Positions 8,619 to 17,344 of a DNA stretch of 64,000 bases are shown piece by piece; the stretch's first letter is position 1; each line of letters begins with the position of its first letter. This stretch comes from Luteibacter jiangsuensis. Its GTDB lineage: Bacteria; Pseudomonadota; Gammaproteobacteria; Xanthomonadales; Rhodanobacteraceae. The translations under genes were made by a program, and so were the position numbers. The DNA lies in the NCBI RefSeq assembly GCF_030812295.1, contig NZ_JAUSSK010000001.1:744001-808000 (forward strand). The letters run 5' to 3'. The notes beneath the pieces are model-generated. The model was not told the origin of the DNA and made no database searches. It saw only the letters and a list, made by a program, of their open reading frames with translations.

Positions 8619-9818
8619 TCATTCTGCATTGTCATGCAACCCTCTGGTCAGCCAGGTCCGATTCCCGCCCCTGACCGCGTCTACGAGTCCCATGACGCCG
8701 GGCCACCACAACCAGAGACGGAACGACAGGCCAATGGTGGACGACACTATCGCGTCCCTCCAGTCCTGCGCACACGGATTCGCCGATCGGGCGACATGCA
8801 GCGTCGTCACGAGCAGGTAAAGAGCCGCCTGTATCGCGAGCAGAACGATCGTTTCAAGAGGTATCCAACAGAGCGCAAGAAGATTGAACGGTGCGAATCC
8901 GAGCGTCGCATGCTTGATCACATGCCACCCGAGGAAGGGAAACATAAGGACAGCTGCCCCGGGTGACGCCCGCCAAAGCTCCCCGTATGCTTCGATGTGC
9001 CCACGCGACCAACGTCGCCTTTGGCGGTTCAACCCTTCCACCGACTCGGGACAACGGGTGAGGGCTACGGCCTCCACCACATACCTGGATCCGTAACCGA
9101 ACGCCAATGCTTTCCATGTCCACGCCATGTCCTCCACGGACCATCGCCCCCATCCGCCGATGTGTTCGATGACCGTCCGTCTATGCGCAGAGAAAGCGCC
9201 AGCCATCGTAGGCACGCGGCGGACGTGATTCTGCACCAGCTTCGTCGCACTGAGCGCCCCCGTATATTCCCGATACTGCATCCTCGTTATGGCGGAGGCG
9301 TGTGGATTGCAGGGGACGAGGTAGCCACATGCGACAGCGCACTCGGGATCGGACCACAAACGCTCCACGAGTCTTTGCATTGCTCCGTCGGATGGAATCG
9401 TGTCGCTATCGACGATCACCACCACATCCGTATCGTCGGGAAGACATACGAGTGCCTCGTCCAGCGCCCTGCCTTTGCGCCCCGTATTTCGATCGAGAAC
9501 GACGGATTTCACCGCGTGTTCTCGCGCGCCACCTACCCACGAGACAAGGCACGATTGAATCTGGTTGGTCGAGCCGTCGTCGACAAGGAGGATGTCCATC
9601 CTCCCCGTGTAACGTTGTGTGTCGATGGCCTCCAACGTCCCGAGGAGCCGGCCTATGTCCTCGTTGTAATGGGGAACCATCACGGTAACGTTAGGCATGC
9701 GGTCGGGCGCGGCGATGCCACGCGGCTTGGCTGGCCTGATCAACAGGCCCACCACGAGGACGACCAGCCAGGCAATGCTCATGAGCATCGGCAACAAGAG
9801 AGCCATCACGGCACTCAT
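8619..9818 (-). CDS. Membrane glycosyltransferase, family 2 (processive type)
   Basis: The 399-aa protein has an N-terminal membrane helix (residues 5-27), a GT-A domain beginning PNVTVMVPHYNED, a nucleotide-binding DDGS motif, the metal-binding VIVDSDT motif (about 134), an acceptor-site WSVEDMAWTW, and QRRRWSRG (about 270), which corresponds to the QxxRW of hyaluronan/cellulose/chitin-synthase-like enzymes. C-terminal membrane helices follow. It probably builds or extends a polysaccharide or glycolipid from a nucleotide sugar. Its ATG overlaps the stop of a 19-codon ORF as ATGA. Sugar specificity cannot be read from the sequence. Confidence 0.88.
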   Translation of the reverse strand: MSAVMALLLPMLMSIAWLVVLVVGLLIRPAKPRGIAAPDRMPNVTVMVPHYNEDIGRLLGTLEAIDTQRYTGRMDILLVDDGSTNQIQSCLVSWVGGAREHAVKSVVLDRNTGRKGRALDEALVCLPDDTDVVVIVDSDTIPSDGAMQRLVERLWSDPECAVACGYLVPCNPHASAITRMQYREYTGALSATKLVQNHVRRVPTMAGAFSAHRRTVIEHIGGWGRWSVEDMAWTWKALAFGYGSRYVVEAVALTRCPESVEGLNRQRRRWSRGHIEAYGELWRASPGAAVLMFPFLGWHVIKHATLGFAPFNLLALCWIPLETIVLLAIQAALYLLVTTLHVARSANPCAQDWRDAIVSSTIGLSFRLWLWWPGVMGLVDAVRGGNRTWLTRGLHDNAE

Positions 9819-9874
9819 TGCCGGCCCGGTCCCGTTCCTGCTTGGGAACCGGATGTACCTTCCGTGGTAAACAT
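9815..9874 (-). CDS. 19-aa leader ORF coupled to the glycosyltransferase
   Basis: A short ORF (MFTTEGTSGSQAGTGPGRQ) begins at an ATG preceded by AAAGGAGAAGG with ideal spacing, the best ribosome-binding site in this block. Its TGA overlaps the glycosyltransferase ATG as ATGA. The downstream gene has only a weak site of its own, so the leader probably delivers ribosomes by translational coupling. The Gly/Thr/Ser-rich peptide shows no recognised domain. It may have no function beyond translation. Confidence 0.5.
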   Translation of the reverse strand: MFTTEGTSGSQAGTGPGRQ

Positions 9875-10026
9875 GGCCTTCTCCTTTGTACTGGCCCGTC
9901 TCCGCAGGCTAGCACCCGAACCAGGCATCGTTGGATAGGTGCCCCTGAATTCCACACGCCTTCGCGGCTCCGTTTCGGCAGCCATGCCAGAAGTCATTGG
10001 TTTTGGAGTACATGCACGACCTGAAT

Positions 10027-10053
10027 GGATCAGCCAACCAGGTCCAACCAGCC
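10027..10053. repeat. 27-bp direct repeat, right copy (3' end of the 242-aa gene)
   Basis: This copy forms the authentic 3' end of the gene at 10030-10758, encoding GWLDLVG and the stop. The partner is at 8537-8563. The pair brackets a segment of about 1.46 kb containing the 19-aa ORF and the glycosyltransferase. Confidence 0.7.
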
Positions 10054-10758
10054 AAACATCGAGGCTCCTTCGATGGAGCGAACGACCTCCAGGCCTCCCG
10101 ACGAAGTCGACCGGTACTGGATGATGTCCTTCTCGATGTACTTTTCCATGTAGATGCCCGTGCGGTCGAAGCGGTTGAGCTCCCCGAGTTCCGGACGAAG
10201 ACGATGTGAATCGATGTCTCGCTGCAACGATATGAAGCGGGTAGTTCTTCCCACTGAACCGGCTAGGCCGGAATAGTCGCGATTCCAACCATTGTCGCCG
10301 TACCCATCGTCGATACGGCGAAACACGCCCTGCTCGTCCCAGTTGCCACGCTCCGTATCGAATGTCCTGACCACCTGCTCGTTGAAGCCCGCAGCCATAC
10401 GCACAAGTTCACGATCGCCGTTCAACGACTCTTCCAACCAAACGATGGATCGTTCGTCGAGCGTGCTGTCGACCACTTTCAGACGGCCTTCGTCATGGAT
10501 GACATCGTAGTTGCCGTCGACGATATCCGAGCGGATCGTTCGCATCGTGTCGAGCAGACCATTCAACCGGTTCGCGAAGCATTCGAAATCGACACCTAGC
10601 TGTTGGTAATTTCGCATGACGGGGTCCCGGCACGGTGCCGGGCCAGTACGTATGGCTGACGGGCCTTCAGCCTTGCCGGCCGCCAAGGATCGTGATGAGT
10701 CGCCTCCAACGATTCGTTGTAACCCGGCTTGCTGCAAGCTTGCGGGGGACACGATCAT
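10030..10758 (-). CDS. Unrecognised 242-aa protein of the accessory block
   Basis: I do not recognise a family. The protein is acidic, has no signal peptide or membrane helix, and is rich in charged residues and aromatics (for example RGNWDEQGVFRRIDDGYGD and YMEKYIEKDIIQYRS). The ATG at 10758 overlaps the stop of the upstream secreted-protein gene as ATGA and has GGGGGA upstream, so I chose it. A second in-frame ATG at 10617 (MRNYQQLG) is possible, because the first 47 residues look low-complexity. Its last seven residues are duplicated at 8537-8563. An enzyme, effector or regulator role is open. Confidence 0.6.
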   Translation of the reverse strand: MIVSPASLQQAGLQRIVGGDSSRSLAAGKAEGPSAIRTGPAPCRDPVMRNYQQLGVDFECFANRLNGLLDTMRTIRSDIVDGNYDVIHDEGRLKVVDSTLDERSIVWLEESLNGDRELVRMAAGFNEQVVRTFDTERGNWDEQGVFRRIDDGYGDNGWNRDYSGLAGSVGRTTRFISLQRDIDSHRLRPELGELNRFDRTGIYMEKYIEKDIIQYRSTSSGGLEVVRSIEGASMFGWLDLVG

Positions 10759-11270
10759 GGCCGCGTCCCCCGATAAACTTCCCTACACACATGGACGAAA
10801 GACGCTGTTTCGAATCTCCCCTCGGCAGTGACACGAATTTGTGCCGAAGGAACATAAGTGATATCCCAGTACTCGGGGCGATTGGATGTGCGATGTACTC
10901 GGACGGGCCCTGCGATTCCAGCTCCCCTACAGGCGCCCATGGGCAGACGTACACGTCCTTGCCCAAGCCCGTTGGATACGGTGGTGGCTCGCCCAACCAT
11001 GGGCGCACCGTTCAGGCTGTTGCCGTCATATGCCTCGACGGTGAATGAGACGCCTGGTAAAGCAACCGGTCGGCCCACCCCATCGAATAGGGCGACCGAC
11101 ACTTCGACCTCCCGCGCCGCGTTCGCACCGCCCGGGGCTAGATGAGTAATACGTTCATTGCTATCGAACCCGGTAATTTGCGGCTTCAGTTGATCCTCGG
11201 TTGCAGAGGCGTCGCCGAGTGCACAGATCGCGCCTAGAGCAATGACGATAATTCGGTGGGCATGATTCAT
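10755..11270 (-). CDS. Unrecognised exported 171-aa protein
   Basis: A signal peptide at residues 1-24 (MNHAHRIIVIALGAICALGD) is followed by a probable all-beta region containing VEVSVALFDGVGRPVALPGV and a later pair of cysteines (GACRG and VCREV). The pattern of a polymer-like or immunoglobulin-like beta domain is only an impression; no family is recognised. It is the first gene of a coupled pair, its TGA overlapping the next ATG. The block lies between comEC and the mannosidase and looks acquired relative to its neighbours. Confidence 0.6.
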   Translation of the reverse strand: MNHAHRIIVIALGAICALGDASATEDQLKPQITGFDSNERITHLAPGGANAAREVEVSVALFDGVGRPVALPGVSFTVEAYDGNSLNGAPMVGRATTVSNGLGQGRVRLPMGACRGAGIAGPVRVHRTSNRPEYWDITYVPSAQIRVTAEGRFETASFVHVCREVYRGTRP

Positions 11271-11385
11271 TCGAGGACTCGCTCATGAGTGGATCCTTGA
11301 ACCTAAGTGTTGCTGGGGCGACGATCTGCCAGTGGCGGCCATCGCTTCGCGTAAGTCGACATGGGCGACGTGTCGGATCGCTCCC

Positions 11386-13689
11386 TCACTCATGCCAGTA
11401 CCGACGCCTCGGCCGTCGCCACTCCCTTTCCACATAGGGACGTGCATTCGCGGGAAAATCGATACGGATCGCACCGCTGCGGTTCGTCACATAGACCTCG
11501 ATGCCCATGCCGGCATGCCGGTCGACGATCGATGGATGGGGATGCCCGAAACGGTTGCGCCAGCCCGCCGAGGCGATGGCGAGCGTGGGTCGCACCGCGC
11601 GCAACCAGGCGGTGTCGGATGAATGACGGCTTCCGTGATGAGCGATGGTGGTCACCGTCGGTAAGGGCGATGCCAGCGATGCCGCCGCCATGAGCCGTTC
11701 GGCCTTGTTACCCAGGTCGCCGGTGAGAAGCAGACGGCCACCCTCGCCTTCCACGGCGAGCACGCACGAGCGGTCGTTACCGCTCGTCTTCCCGATCTTC
11801 TGCGCCGGCACCTCGATGAAGCGAAACGTCACACCGTCCCACGACCATGCCGTACCGGGCAGGCATCGCATCGCTTCGAAGCGGAGCCGCCCAGGCTCCC
11901 CGGACAGGCGCGCCGCCTGCGGGTAACGTCCCACGACGGATGCGGCACCGCCCGCATGGTCGCTATCGCCATGGCTTATCACGAGGGAGTCCACGGGCCC
12001 GATGCCGAGCGCCGTGACGGACGGCAGGACGATGCCCGCGCCGGCGTCCTGGCCGCTGGCATACGCCGGCCCCGCGTCGTAGACCAGCGTATGCGACCGC
12101 GTTCTTACCAACACCGAGAGCCCCTGCCCCACGTCCAGCACCCAAGCGCGGAACGCGCCATGTGCCGGCAGGTCACGTGGCGGCAGGGCCAGGGGCAAGA
12201 ACAGCAAGGCGCCATAACTTCGCAATGGCACGCCACGCGGAGCGAACAGCCATGCCGCGCCACAGGTCGCCAGGATCATCGGCAGCGCTCCGCTTTCGGC
12301 GACGCTTACGCGTGCACCCGGCCAATCGGCCATCGTGGCGAGCAGACGCCATAGCCACGAAAGCAGCGACGAGGCTGGCACAAGGAGCACCCCGGAAAGC
12401 GCAGGCCATGCGAGCACGACGCAGCCGCAGAGAACCAGCGGCACGACGAGGAAACTGACCAGGGGCGCGGCGATGAGATTCGCCGCGAAGCCCACCAACG
12501 AGGCGCTTCCGAACCACCATAGCGACATCGGTAGCAAGGCGATGCTCATGGCCGCCTGCGCCTGCAACAAGGCGCCGAGCCAACCACGCCATCCCGTCGC
12601 ACGAGGCGTCACGCACAGCATGAGAAAACCCACCCCGCCGAAAGACAGCCAGAACCCCGGGGCGAGCACAGCGAGGGGGTCGACGACCAGGACGGCGAGC
12701 AACGCGAGGGCGAGGAGCGAGGCTCCGCCCGCGCGCCGTCGCCCGAGTCCAGCCAGTACGACGACGGCGATCATCAGCAGGGTCCGGACTGTCGGCAGGC
12801 CAAGTCCGGCAAGGACGCCATACGCCCCCGCGACGAAGAGGCCTGCGAACGCTTGCGCCAACTGTCGCGGCAGGGTCAGGGCAAGCCAAGGCAAACAGGC
12901 ATACAGCAGGCGCGCCGACAACACGCCGCCACCCGCCGCGACACCGACATGGAATCCGGAAATCGCGATGAGGTGCGATACGCCCGTCGCCCGCGCGATA
13001 TCCCAATCCGCGGCGTCGAGACCACGGGTATCGCCGATCGCCAACGCTTTGAGGATGCGGGCGTCGTGGACACCGACCCGTGCATCGAGCGCCTCGCCGA
13101 TGCGGTCTCGCCAGGCGTCGATACAGATCGGGGAGGAAAGCCGCGTGTTCCCTGGCCCTGCGCGGACATAGCCGGTGGCGACGAGGCGCCGCTGCAATGC
13201 GCCGCGCTCCGTGTCGCCGCCACCCGGGTTGAGCGAGCCCCGCGGCCGGCGCAGGCGCACCGTAAGGCGCCAACGCTCGCAAGGCTTCGGTGGCGCCACC
13301 GCGCGGTACCAGGTGAGGCGCACGCGTCCTCGCGGTGCGTCGGCGCCGCCGCCTTTATCCGGCGCGAAGACGAACGATGTGTCGGCACCGATACGGCGCG
13401 GCAAGTCCACGACATGGCCGGTGACGGTGACATCCTCGCCATCGCGCGAGGCCGCCCAGCGCGCATCCATGGCGAGGGCGCCATGAATGGCGGACCAGGC
13501 GGCGAACATCAGCAGGACGGCGGGGAGCCGAATCCATGCGTTGCCCGCACGCAGGAAGACGCCAAGCGCGAGCACGCCCATGAGGGCCGACAGTTTCCAT
13601 GGTGGAAGCCATGCCAGTCCTTGCACGGCCGTACAGCCGATGGCGGCGGCCACGGCTAGCGTGACGATGGAAATAGGAGAGCGGAGCAC
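11386..13689 (-). CDS. comEC: ComEC/Rec2 DNA uptake channel protein
   Basis: The 767-aa protein transports single-stranded DNA across the inner membrane during natural transformation. It shows an N-terminal membrane region with a DUF4131-like segment (about 1-200), a Competence domain with many helices (GVSHLIAISGFHVGVAAG at about 238), and a C-terminal metallo-beta-lactamase-like domain with SHGDSDHAGG (about 558), LLLTGDLGNKAE and IAHHGSRHSSD. The start is GTG at 13689. In related genomes comEC usually lies next to exbB-exbD-msbA-lpxK; here about 6.4 kb separates them. Confidence 0.95.
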   Translation of the reverse strand: MLRSPISIVTLAVAAAIGCTAVQGLAWLPPWKLSALMGVLALGVFLRAGNAWIRLPAVLLMFAAWSAIHGALAMDARWAASRDGEDVTVTGHVVDLPRRIGADTSFVFAPDKGGGADAPRGRVRLTWYRAVAPPKPCERWRLTVRLRRPRGSLNPGGGDTERGALQRRLVATGYVRAGPGNTRLSSPICIDAWRDRIGEALDARVGVHDARILKALAIGDTRGLDAADWDIARATGVSHLIAISGFHVGVAAGGGVLSARLLYACLPWLALTLPRQLAQAFAGLFVAGAYGVLAGLGLPTVRTLLMIAVVVLAGLGRRRAGGASLLALALLAVLVVDPLAVLAPGFWLSFGGVGFLMLCVTPRATGWRGWLGALLQAQAAMSIALLPMSLWWFGSASLVGFAANLIAAPLVSFLVVPLVLCGCVVLAWPALSGVLLVPASSLLSWLWRLLATMADWPGARVSVAESGALPMILATCGAAWLFAPRGVPLRSYGALLFLPLALPPRDLPAHGAFRAWVLDVGQGLSVLVRTRSHTLVYDAGPAYASGQDAGAGIVLPSVTALGIGPVDSLVISHGDSDHAGGAASVVGRYPQAARLSGEPGRLRFEAMRCLPGTAWSWDGVTFRFIEVPAQKIGKTSGNDRSCVLAVEGEGGRLLLTGDLGNKAERLMAAASLASPLPTVTTIAHHGSRHSSDTAWLRAVRPTLAIASAGWRNRFGHPHPSIVDRHAGMGIEVYVTNRSGAIRIDFPANARPYVEREWRRPRRRYWHE

Positions 13690-13792
13690 GGCCGGTCGCC
13701 TGCACGGAATCGGCCTTCAGGCTAGGGGGTTACGGGGTTCGTGCGGGCCGGCCCGGCATGTGGGGATGGGATGTGGCGTGGGGCGAGGTTTT

Positions 13793-13816
13793 ATCGCCGA
13801 CAGGGTCGGCTCCCAC
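13793..13816. repeat. REP-like unit
   Basis: A 24-bp copy whose reverse complement is GTGGGAGCCGACCCTGTCGG followed by CGAT, identical to the unit at 21953-21976. It lies between comEC and the lipoprotein gene, 24 bp beyond the end of the latter. Confidence 0.7.
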
Positions 13817-13839
13817 CGAGCCGCGAACGCGGCTTTGCG

Positions 13840-14505
13840 TTAGTCGGTGTCGCTGCGGAAGCGGCTGCGGTCGCGGCCGGTGCCTGCCTGCCGGACCGGG
13901 GGTGCGCTACGCGGTGCCGATGACGGAGGTGCGCGGTGAATGCCATCGACGCGATTTCCACCGCCTTGCCAGCCGCCGGGGCGGTTACCCATCTGACCGT
14001 CTCCCCGTGGCGGACGGTTCCCCGTTTGGCTATCGCCTCTCGGGGGGCGGTTGCCACCCTGCCAGCCGCCACCACGCGGTCCGCGATCGCCGTCGTTGTC
14101 ACGGGGGCGATCGTTTCCACGCCAGCCACCCGGTGGGCGGTTGTTGCCCTGCCAACCACCCGGCGGACGATGGTCGCCGTCGGGGCGCCCGTTCCAGTCG
14201 CCGCGCGGTGGGGGACGTCCGTGCCAGTCGCGGTCGCGCCGGTAGTACCGGCGATCGTAGTCGCGGTCGTACCAGACCGTGCCGACGGTGACGCCGGAGT
14301 AGCAGCAACCGGGGCCATAGCCGCCGCCGTAATAACCGTAGCCAGGGTCATAGACACCCGGAGAAACCACCGTCGTCGTCTCTTCGCCGTAGTACGCGTC
14401 GGCGCCCGAGCCGTTACGGACATAGCCGTAGTCCGGATCGTAGTAACAACCCGCGAGTGGCAGGCAGGCCGCTAGTGCGAGGATCAGCGAATGCGCACGA
14501 CGCAT
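13840..14505 (-). CDS. Tyr/Gly/Arg-rich outer-membrane lipoprotein (hypothetical)
   Basis: The chosen ATG at 14505 has GGAG 7 nt upstream and begins MRRAHSLILALAACLPLAGC, a clear lipoprotein signal with lipobox LAGC. An in-frame ATG at 14598 is disfavoured because it lies above the signal peptide. The mature part has a Tyr/Gly-rich stretch with a CC pair (about 45-85), then a basic, Pro/Arg/Asn-rich repeat region with repeated NRPP and GGWQGG units (about 100-190). The low-complexity basic tail could bind nucleic acid or cell-wall polymers, but function is unknown. Confidence 0.75.
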   Translation of the reverse strand: MRRAHSLILALAACLPLAGCYYDPDYGYVRNGSGADAYYGEETTTVVSPGVYDPGYGYYGGGYGPGCCYSGVTVGTVWYDRDYDRRYYRRDRDWHGRPPPRGDWNGRPDGDHRPPGGWQGNNRPPGGWRGNDRPRDNDGDRGPRGGGWQGGNRPPRGDSQTGNRPPRGDGQMGNRPGGWQGGGNRVDGIHRAPPSSAPRSAPPVRQAGTGRDRSRFRSDTD

Positions 14506-14554
14506 GGAGGTTCTCCGAGGGACGGCTCGACACTGCGCTCGCGCGATTGAACGG

Positions 14555-14594
14555 TCGCTAAAAAGAAAAGGCCGCGCGAGGCGGCCCTTTCCTT
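14555..14594 (-). terminator. Rho-independent terminator after the H1-like gene
   Basis: On the minus strand GGCCGCC and GCGGCC flank a short loop and are followed by a T-rich tail (TTTTCTTTTT). It lies just downstream of the stop at 14612 and upstream of the lipoprotein gene. Confidence 0.8.
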
Positions 14595-14611
14595 TCATTC
14601 AGCTTTCACGC

Positions 14612-15553
14612 TCAGCCTTTGTTCTTCTGCTGATCGCCGCGTTCGTGGGAAGCGTTAGCGTGGCTCGCTTCGGGCGACGGAGCCTTCGGCGCCGGATTGG
14701 GTTCGTCGCCCGGCTGGATGTTCGGCGCGCCCGCCGCGTGCTGATCGCCCGTCGGCCAGTTCGGCGGCTGGCGGTCACGTTCACGCTTCGCGTCGAGCAA
14801 GGCCTGGATGTGCGCCACCGCCTCTTCCTGGCTGATGTGCTGGACCGGCGCGTCGGTTGCTTCGGGTGCCTGTGCCGCGGGGGCCGGTTTCGGACGCGGC
14901 TTGGCTGCCGGCTTCGGTTTCGCCTTCACCGGCGCGGCCGCGTGTGTGGGTGCCTGAGCGGTGGTGGCCCTGCCGCGCGGCGTCTTGCTCGCCGTGGTGC
15001 GCGATGGCGAGGCCTGCCCTGTCGAGCGGGCGGGTGCCTTGCGCGCCGACGTCTTTCGACTGACCGTCTTGGGTGCGGCGGACTTGCTGGCGGCAGTCTT
15101 CCGGGTCGCCGCCTTCACCGCGCCGCTGCGTGCCGGCGACTTCCGGGCCGTCGTCTTCGTGCCGGTTTTCTTCGCCGCCTTACGGGTCGCGGACTTGCGC
15201 GCCGGCGACTTCGCGGCGGCCTTCTTCACGGCGGTCTTGCGCGCGGGCGACTTCCGGGTGGCGACCTTCCGCGCGGAGGTTTTCTTCGCGGCTTTCTTGG
15301 CCGCGACCTTGCGCGCTGGCGCCTTCTTCGCCGCCGACTTGCGTGCCGATGTCTTCTTCGCCGGTGCCTTCTTCGCGGAAGCCTTCTTTACGGAAGCCTT
15401 TTTCGCTGCCGGACGTGCGGCCTTGCGGGCGGTCTTCTTCACGGCGGCGCGGACGCCTGCCTTCTTCGCGACGGTCTTACGGGTAGCCGTCTTCTTCGTA
15501 GCCGTCTTCTTGGCCGCGGATTTCTTCGCGGCGGACTTTCGGGTCGTAGCCAT
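14612..15553 (-). CDS. Histone H1-like Lys/Ala-rich nucleoid protein
   Basis: The ATG at 15553 follows AGGAGGA with good spacing and gives a 313-aa protein. Residues 1 to about 190 are a tandem array of short KKAxAKK/RKxxAKK units such as AAKKSAAKKTATKKTATRK, like the C-terminal tail of eukaryotic histone H1 and bacterial H1 homologues (AlgP, Hc1-like). A Pro/Ala linker follows, then a distinct acidic-amphipathic segment (HISQEEAVAHIQALLDAKRE at about 235) and an Asn/Pro-rich tail. It probably binds DNA. The repeats make its length prone to change by slippage or recombination. Confidence 0.85.
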   Translation of the reverse strand: MATTRKSAAKKSAAKKTATKKTATRKTVAKKAGVRAAVKKTARKAARPAAKKASVKKASAKKAPAKKTSARKSAAKKAPARKVAAKKAAKKTSARKVATRKSPARKTAVKKAAAKSPARKSATRKAAKKTGTKTTARKSPARSGAVKAATRKTAASKSAAPKTVSRKTSARKAPARSTGQASPSRTTASKTPRGRATTAQAPTHAAAPVKAKPKPAAKPRPKPAPAAQAPEATDAPVQHISQEEAVAHIQALLDAKRERDRQPPNWPTGDQHAAGAPNIQPGDEPNPAPKAPSPEASHANASHERGDQQKNKG

Positions 15554-15722
15554 GCGTTCATTCCTCCTGCGGTAGTAGCCGACGCGAACCACCCCACCGG
15601 GGAAACCCGCGTGCATGCCGGACGACGTCGTTGCGATCAGGTTTTCGTTCCGGTCGGTCGCATGATGTAACAGCCGTCGTCCGAAGTCACATGAATCTAT
15701 CGGAAGAGTTCAGGTTCGCGCA

Positions 15723-16325
15723 TCACAACCTCGGTTGCGTCAGCGATGCGATGAAGCTGAGCAACGCCGCCGGCTTCAACGCCACGGTGAAGATCACGCC
15801 ATACAGCGCACCCCACAGGTGCGCGCTGTGGTTCACGTTGTCCCCGCCGCGCTTGTCCATGTAGATCGAATAGGCGACGAACAACACACCGTAGAGGATC
15901 GCCGGCATCGGTACGACGATGAGGTAGATCCGCGACCAGGGCGCCAGCAGGATGAAGGCGAAGAGGATGGCCGAGACGGCACCCGAGGCGCCCAGGCTGC
16001 GATACGCCGCGTTCTGCCGGTTCGCCATGTACGAAGGCAGGATCGAGAAGACCAGGGCGCCGATATAGAAGGTGAGGAACCCCAGCGGCCCCATGGCGGC
16101 GGCGAAGAACTGTTCCATGATGCGTCCCGCGAAATACAGCGAGATCATGTTGAAGAACAGGTGGCCGCCATCCGCGTGCACCAGGCCATAGGTGACGAGC
16201 CGGTAGTACTCGCGGCTGCGGCTGAGGGCCGGTGGCCAGAGGATCAGGTCGTCCAGCAGGCGCTGGTTGCGGAAAGCGACGATCGAGACCACACAGGTCG
16301 CGAGGATGATGAGCAGCGTGATCAT
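15723..16325 (-). CDS. Rhomboid-family intramembrane serine protease
   Basis: The 200-aa membrane protein from ATG 16325 carries rhomboid landmarks: HLFFNM in helix 2 (about 55), the catalytic serine motif SLGASGAVSAI (about 109), and the catalytic histidine in NHSAHLWGALYG (about 166). Six hydrophobic helices are visible. Rhomboids cut membrane-anchored substrates within the bilayer. The frame is open far upstream across the PhzF gene on the other strand, but that extension is antisense and lacks membrane character, so the short form was chosen. It is divergent from the PhzF-like gene. Confidence 0.9.
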   Translation of the reverse strand: MITLLIILATCVVSIVAFRNQRLLDDLILWPPALSRSREYYRLVTYGLVHADGGHLFFNMISLYFAGRIMEQFFAAAMGPLGFLTFYIGALVFSILPSYMANRQNAAYRSLGASGAVSAILFAFILLAPWSRIYLIVVPMPAILYGVLFVAYSIYMDKRGGDNVNHSAHLWGALYGVIFTVALKPAALLSFIASLTQPRL

Positions 16326-16466
16326 GCCTTGAAACAGCGTCCTTACGCGTCGAGCCAGCGCGCATCTTGGCGGTATCCCGCGCGGATGTCGAATGCCGCC
16401 GCACCTCCCGTTCGGGCTTTGGACGGCTATCATGACGGTTCCCCTCCGTTTCCACGGCCCCACCGC

Positions 16467-17342
16467 ATGCCTTCCATCCGTTACAAGCAGCTCGACGTCT
16501 TCGCCGCCCGTCATGGCGGTGGCAACCCGCTCGGCGTCGTGATCGACGCGGAAGACTGGTCGGACCGCCGCATGCAACGCTTCGCCCACTGGACGAACCT
16601 GGTCGAAACCACGTTCCTGATGCCGGCGCGTGCCGAAGGTGCCGGCTACCGCGCCCGGATCTTCACCCCGACCAAGGAAATCCCCTTCGCCGGCCACCCC
16701 ACCATCGGCAGCGCGCACGCCGCGCTCGATGCGGGATTGGTCATGCCGGATGCCGCCGGCATCATCTGGCAGGAATGCGGTGCCGGCGTCCTGCCCATCC
16801 GCGTGGAAGGCCACGGCCAGCAACGCGAATTGTTCGTGCAATCGCCAAAGGCACGCATCGTCGGCGACGCCTCGTGCGGTGGCGAGACCTTGTCGGCCGT
16901 GCTCTACGGCGTGAAGCCAGGCGCCCTGCCCCCGGCCTGCGTCGAAGGCGGCCGCCGCTGGTGGGTGGCCGAGTTCGCCGACGAGGCCGAACTGCGTGGC
17001 TGGCGCCCCGACCACGCCGCCATCCGCGCGCTGGCCCTGGCCACCGACACGCTCGGGCTTTGCGTTTTCGCGCGCTCGGTCGAAGGGCTGGCCGTGCGCG
17101 CCTTTCCCGCAGGCGTGGGTATCGTCGAGGATCCGGCCTCCGGCGCGGCGAATGGCCTGATCGCCGCCTACGTGGCCGCGCGCGACACGACCGGCTCGCT
17201 CGCCAAGGGTTATGTCGTGAGCCAGGGCCGCGAGGTGGGGCATGACGCGCGCATCATCATCCGCATCGACGGCGACGCGGTGTGGGTCGGCGGGCGCACC
17301 AACACCATCATCGATGGCCACGTGGACTGGCAGGACCTCTGA
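16467..17342 (+). CDS. PhzF-family isomerase/epimerase-like protein
   Basis: The 291-aa protein has the PhzF fold signature: an N-terminal [20 protein letters not shown] with the conserved [23 protein letters not shown] in the first half, and [15 protein letters not shown] in the second half mirroring it. Members act on small molecules by acid-base isomerisation, as PhzF does on a phenazine precursor, but no phenazine genes are nearby. The ATG at 16467 gives the family's usual N-terminus. The next gene follows after 2 bp, suggesting a two-gene unit. Confidence 0.9.
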   Translation: MPSIRYKQLDVFAARHGGGNPLGVVIDAEDWSDRRMQRFAHWTNLVETTFLMPARAEGAGYRARIFTPTKEIPFAGHPTIGSAHAALDAGLVMPDAAGIIWQECGAGVLPIRVEGHGQQRELFVQSPKARIVGDASCGGETLSAVLYGVKPGALPPACVEGGRRWWVAEFADEAELRGWRPDHAAIRALALATDTLGLCVFARSVEGLAVRAFPAGVGIVEDPASGAANGLIAAYVAARDTTGSLAKGYVVSQGREVGHDARIIIRIDGDAVWVGGRTNTIIDGHVDWQDL

Positions 17343-17344
17343 CC

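Noticed and set aside
15735-16466. 5' extension of the PhzF-like frame over the rhomboid gene
   Set aside because: Antisense to the rhomboid protein, charged and repetitive, and outside the usual PhzF length; ATG 16467 gives the family N-terminus.
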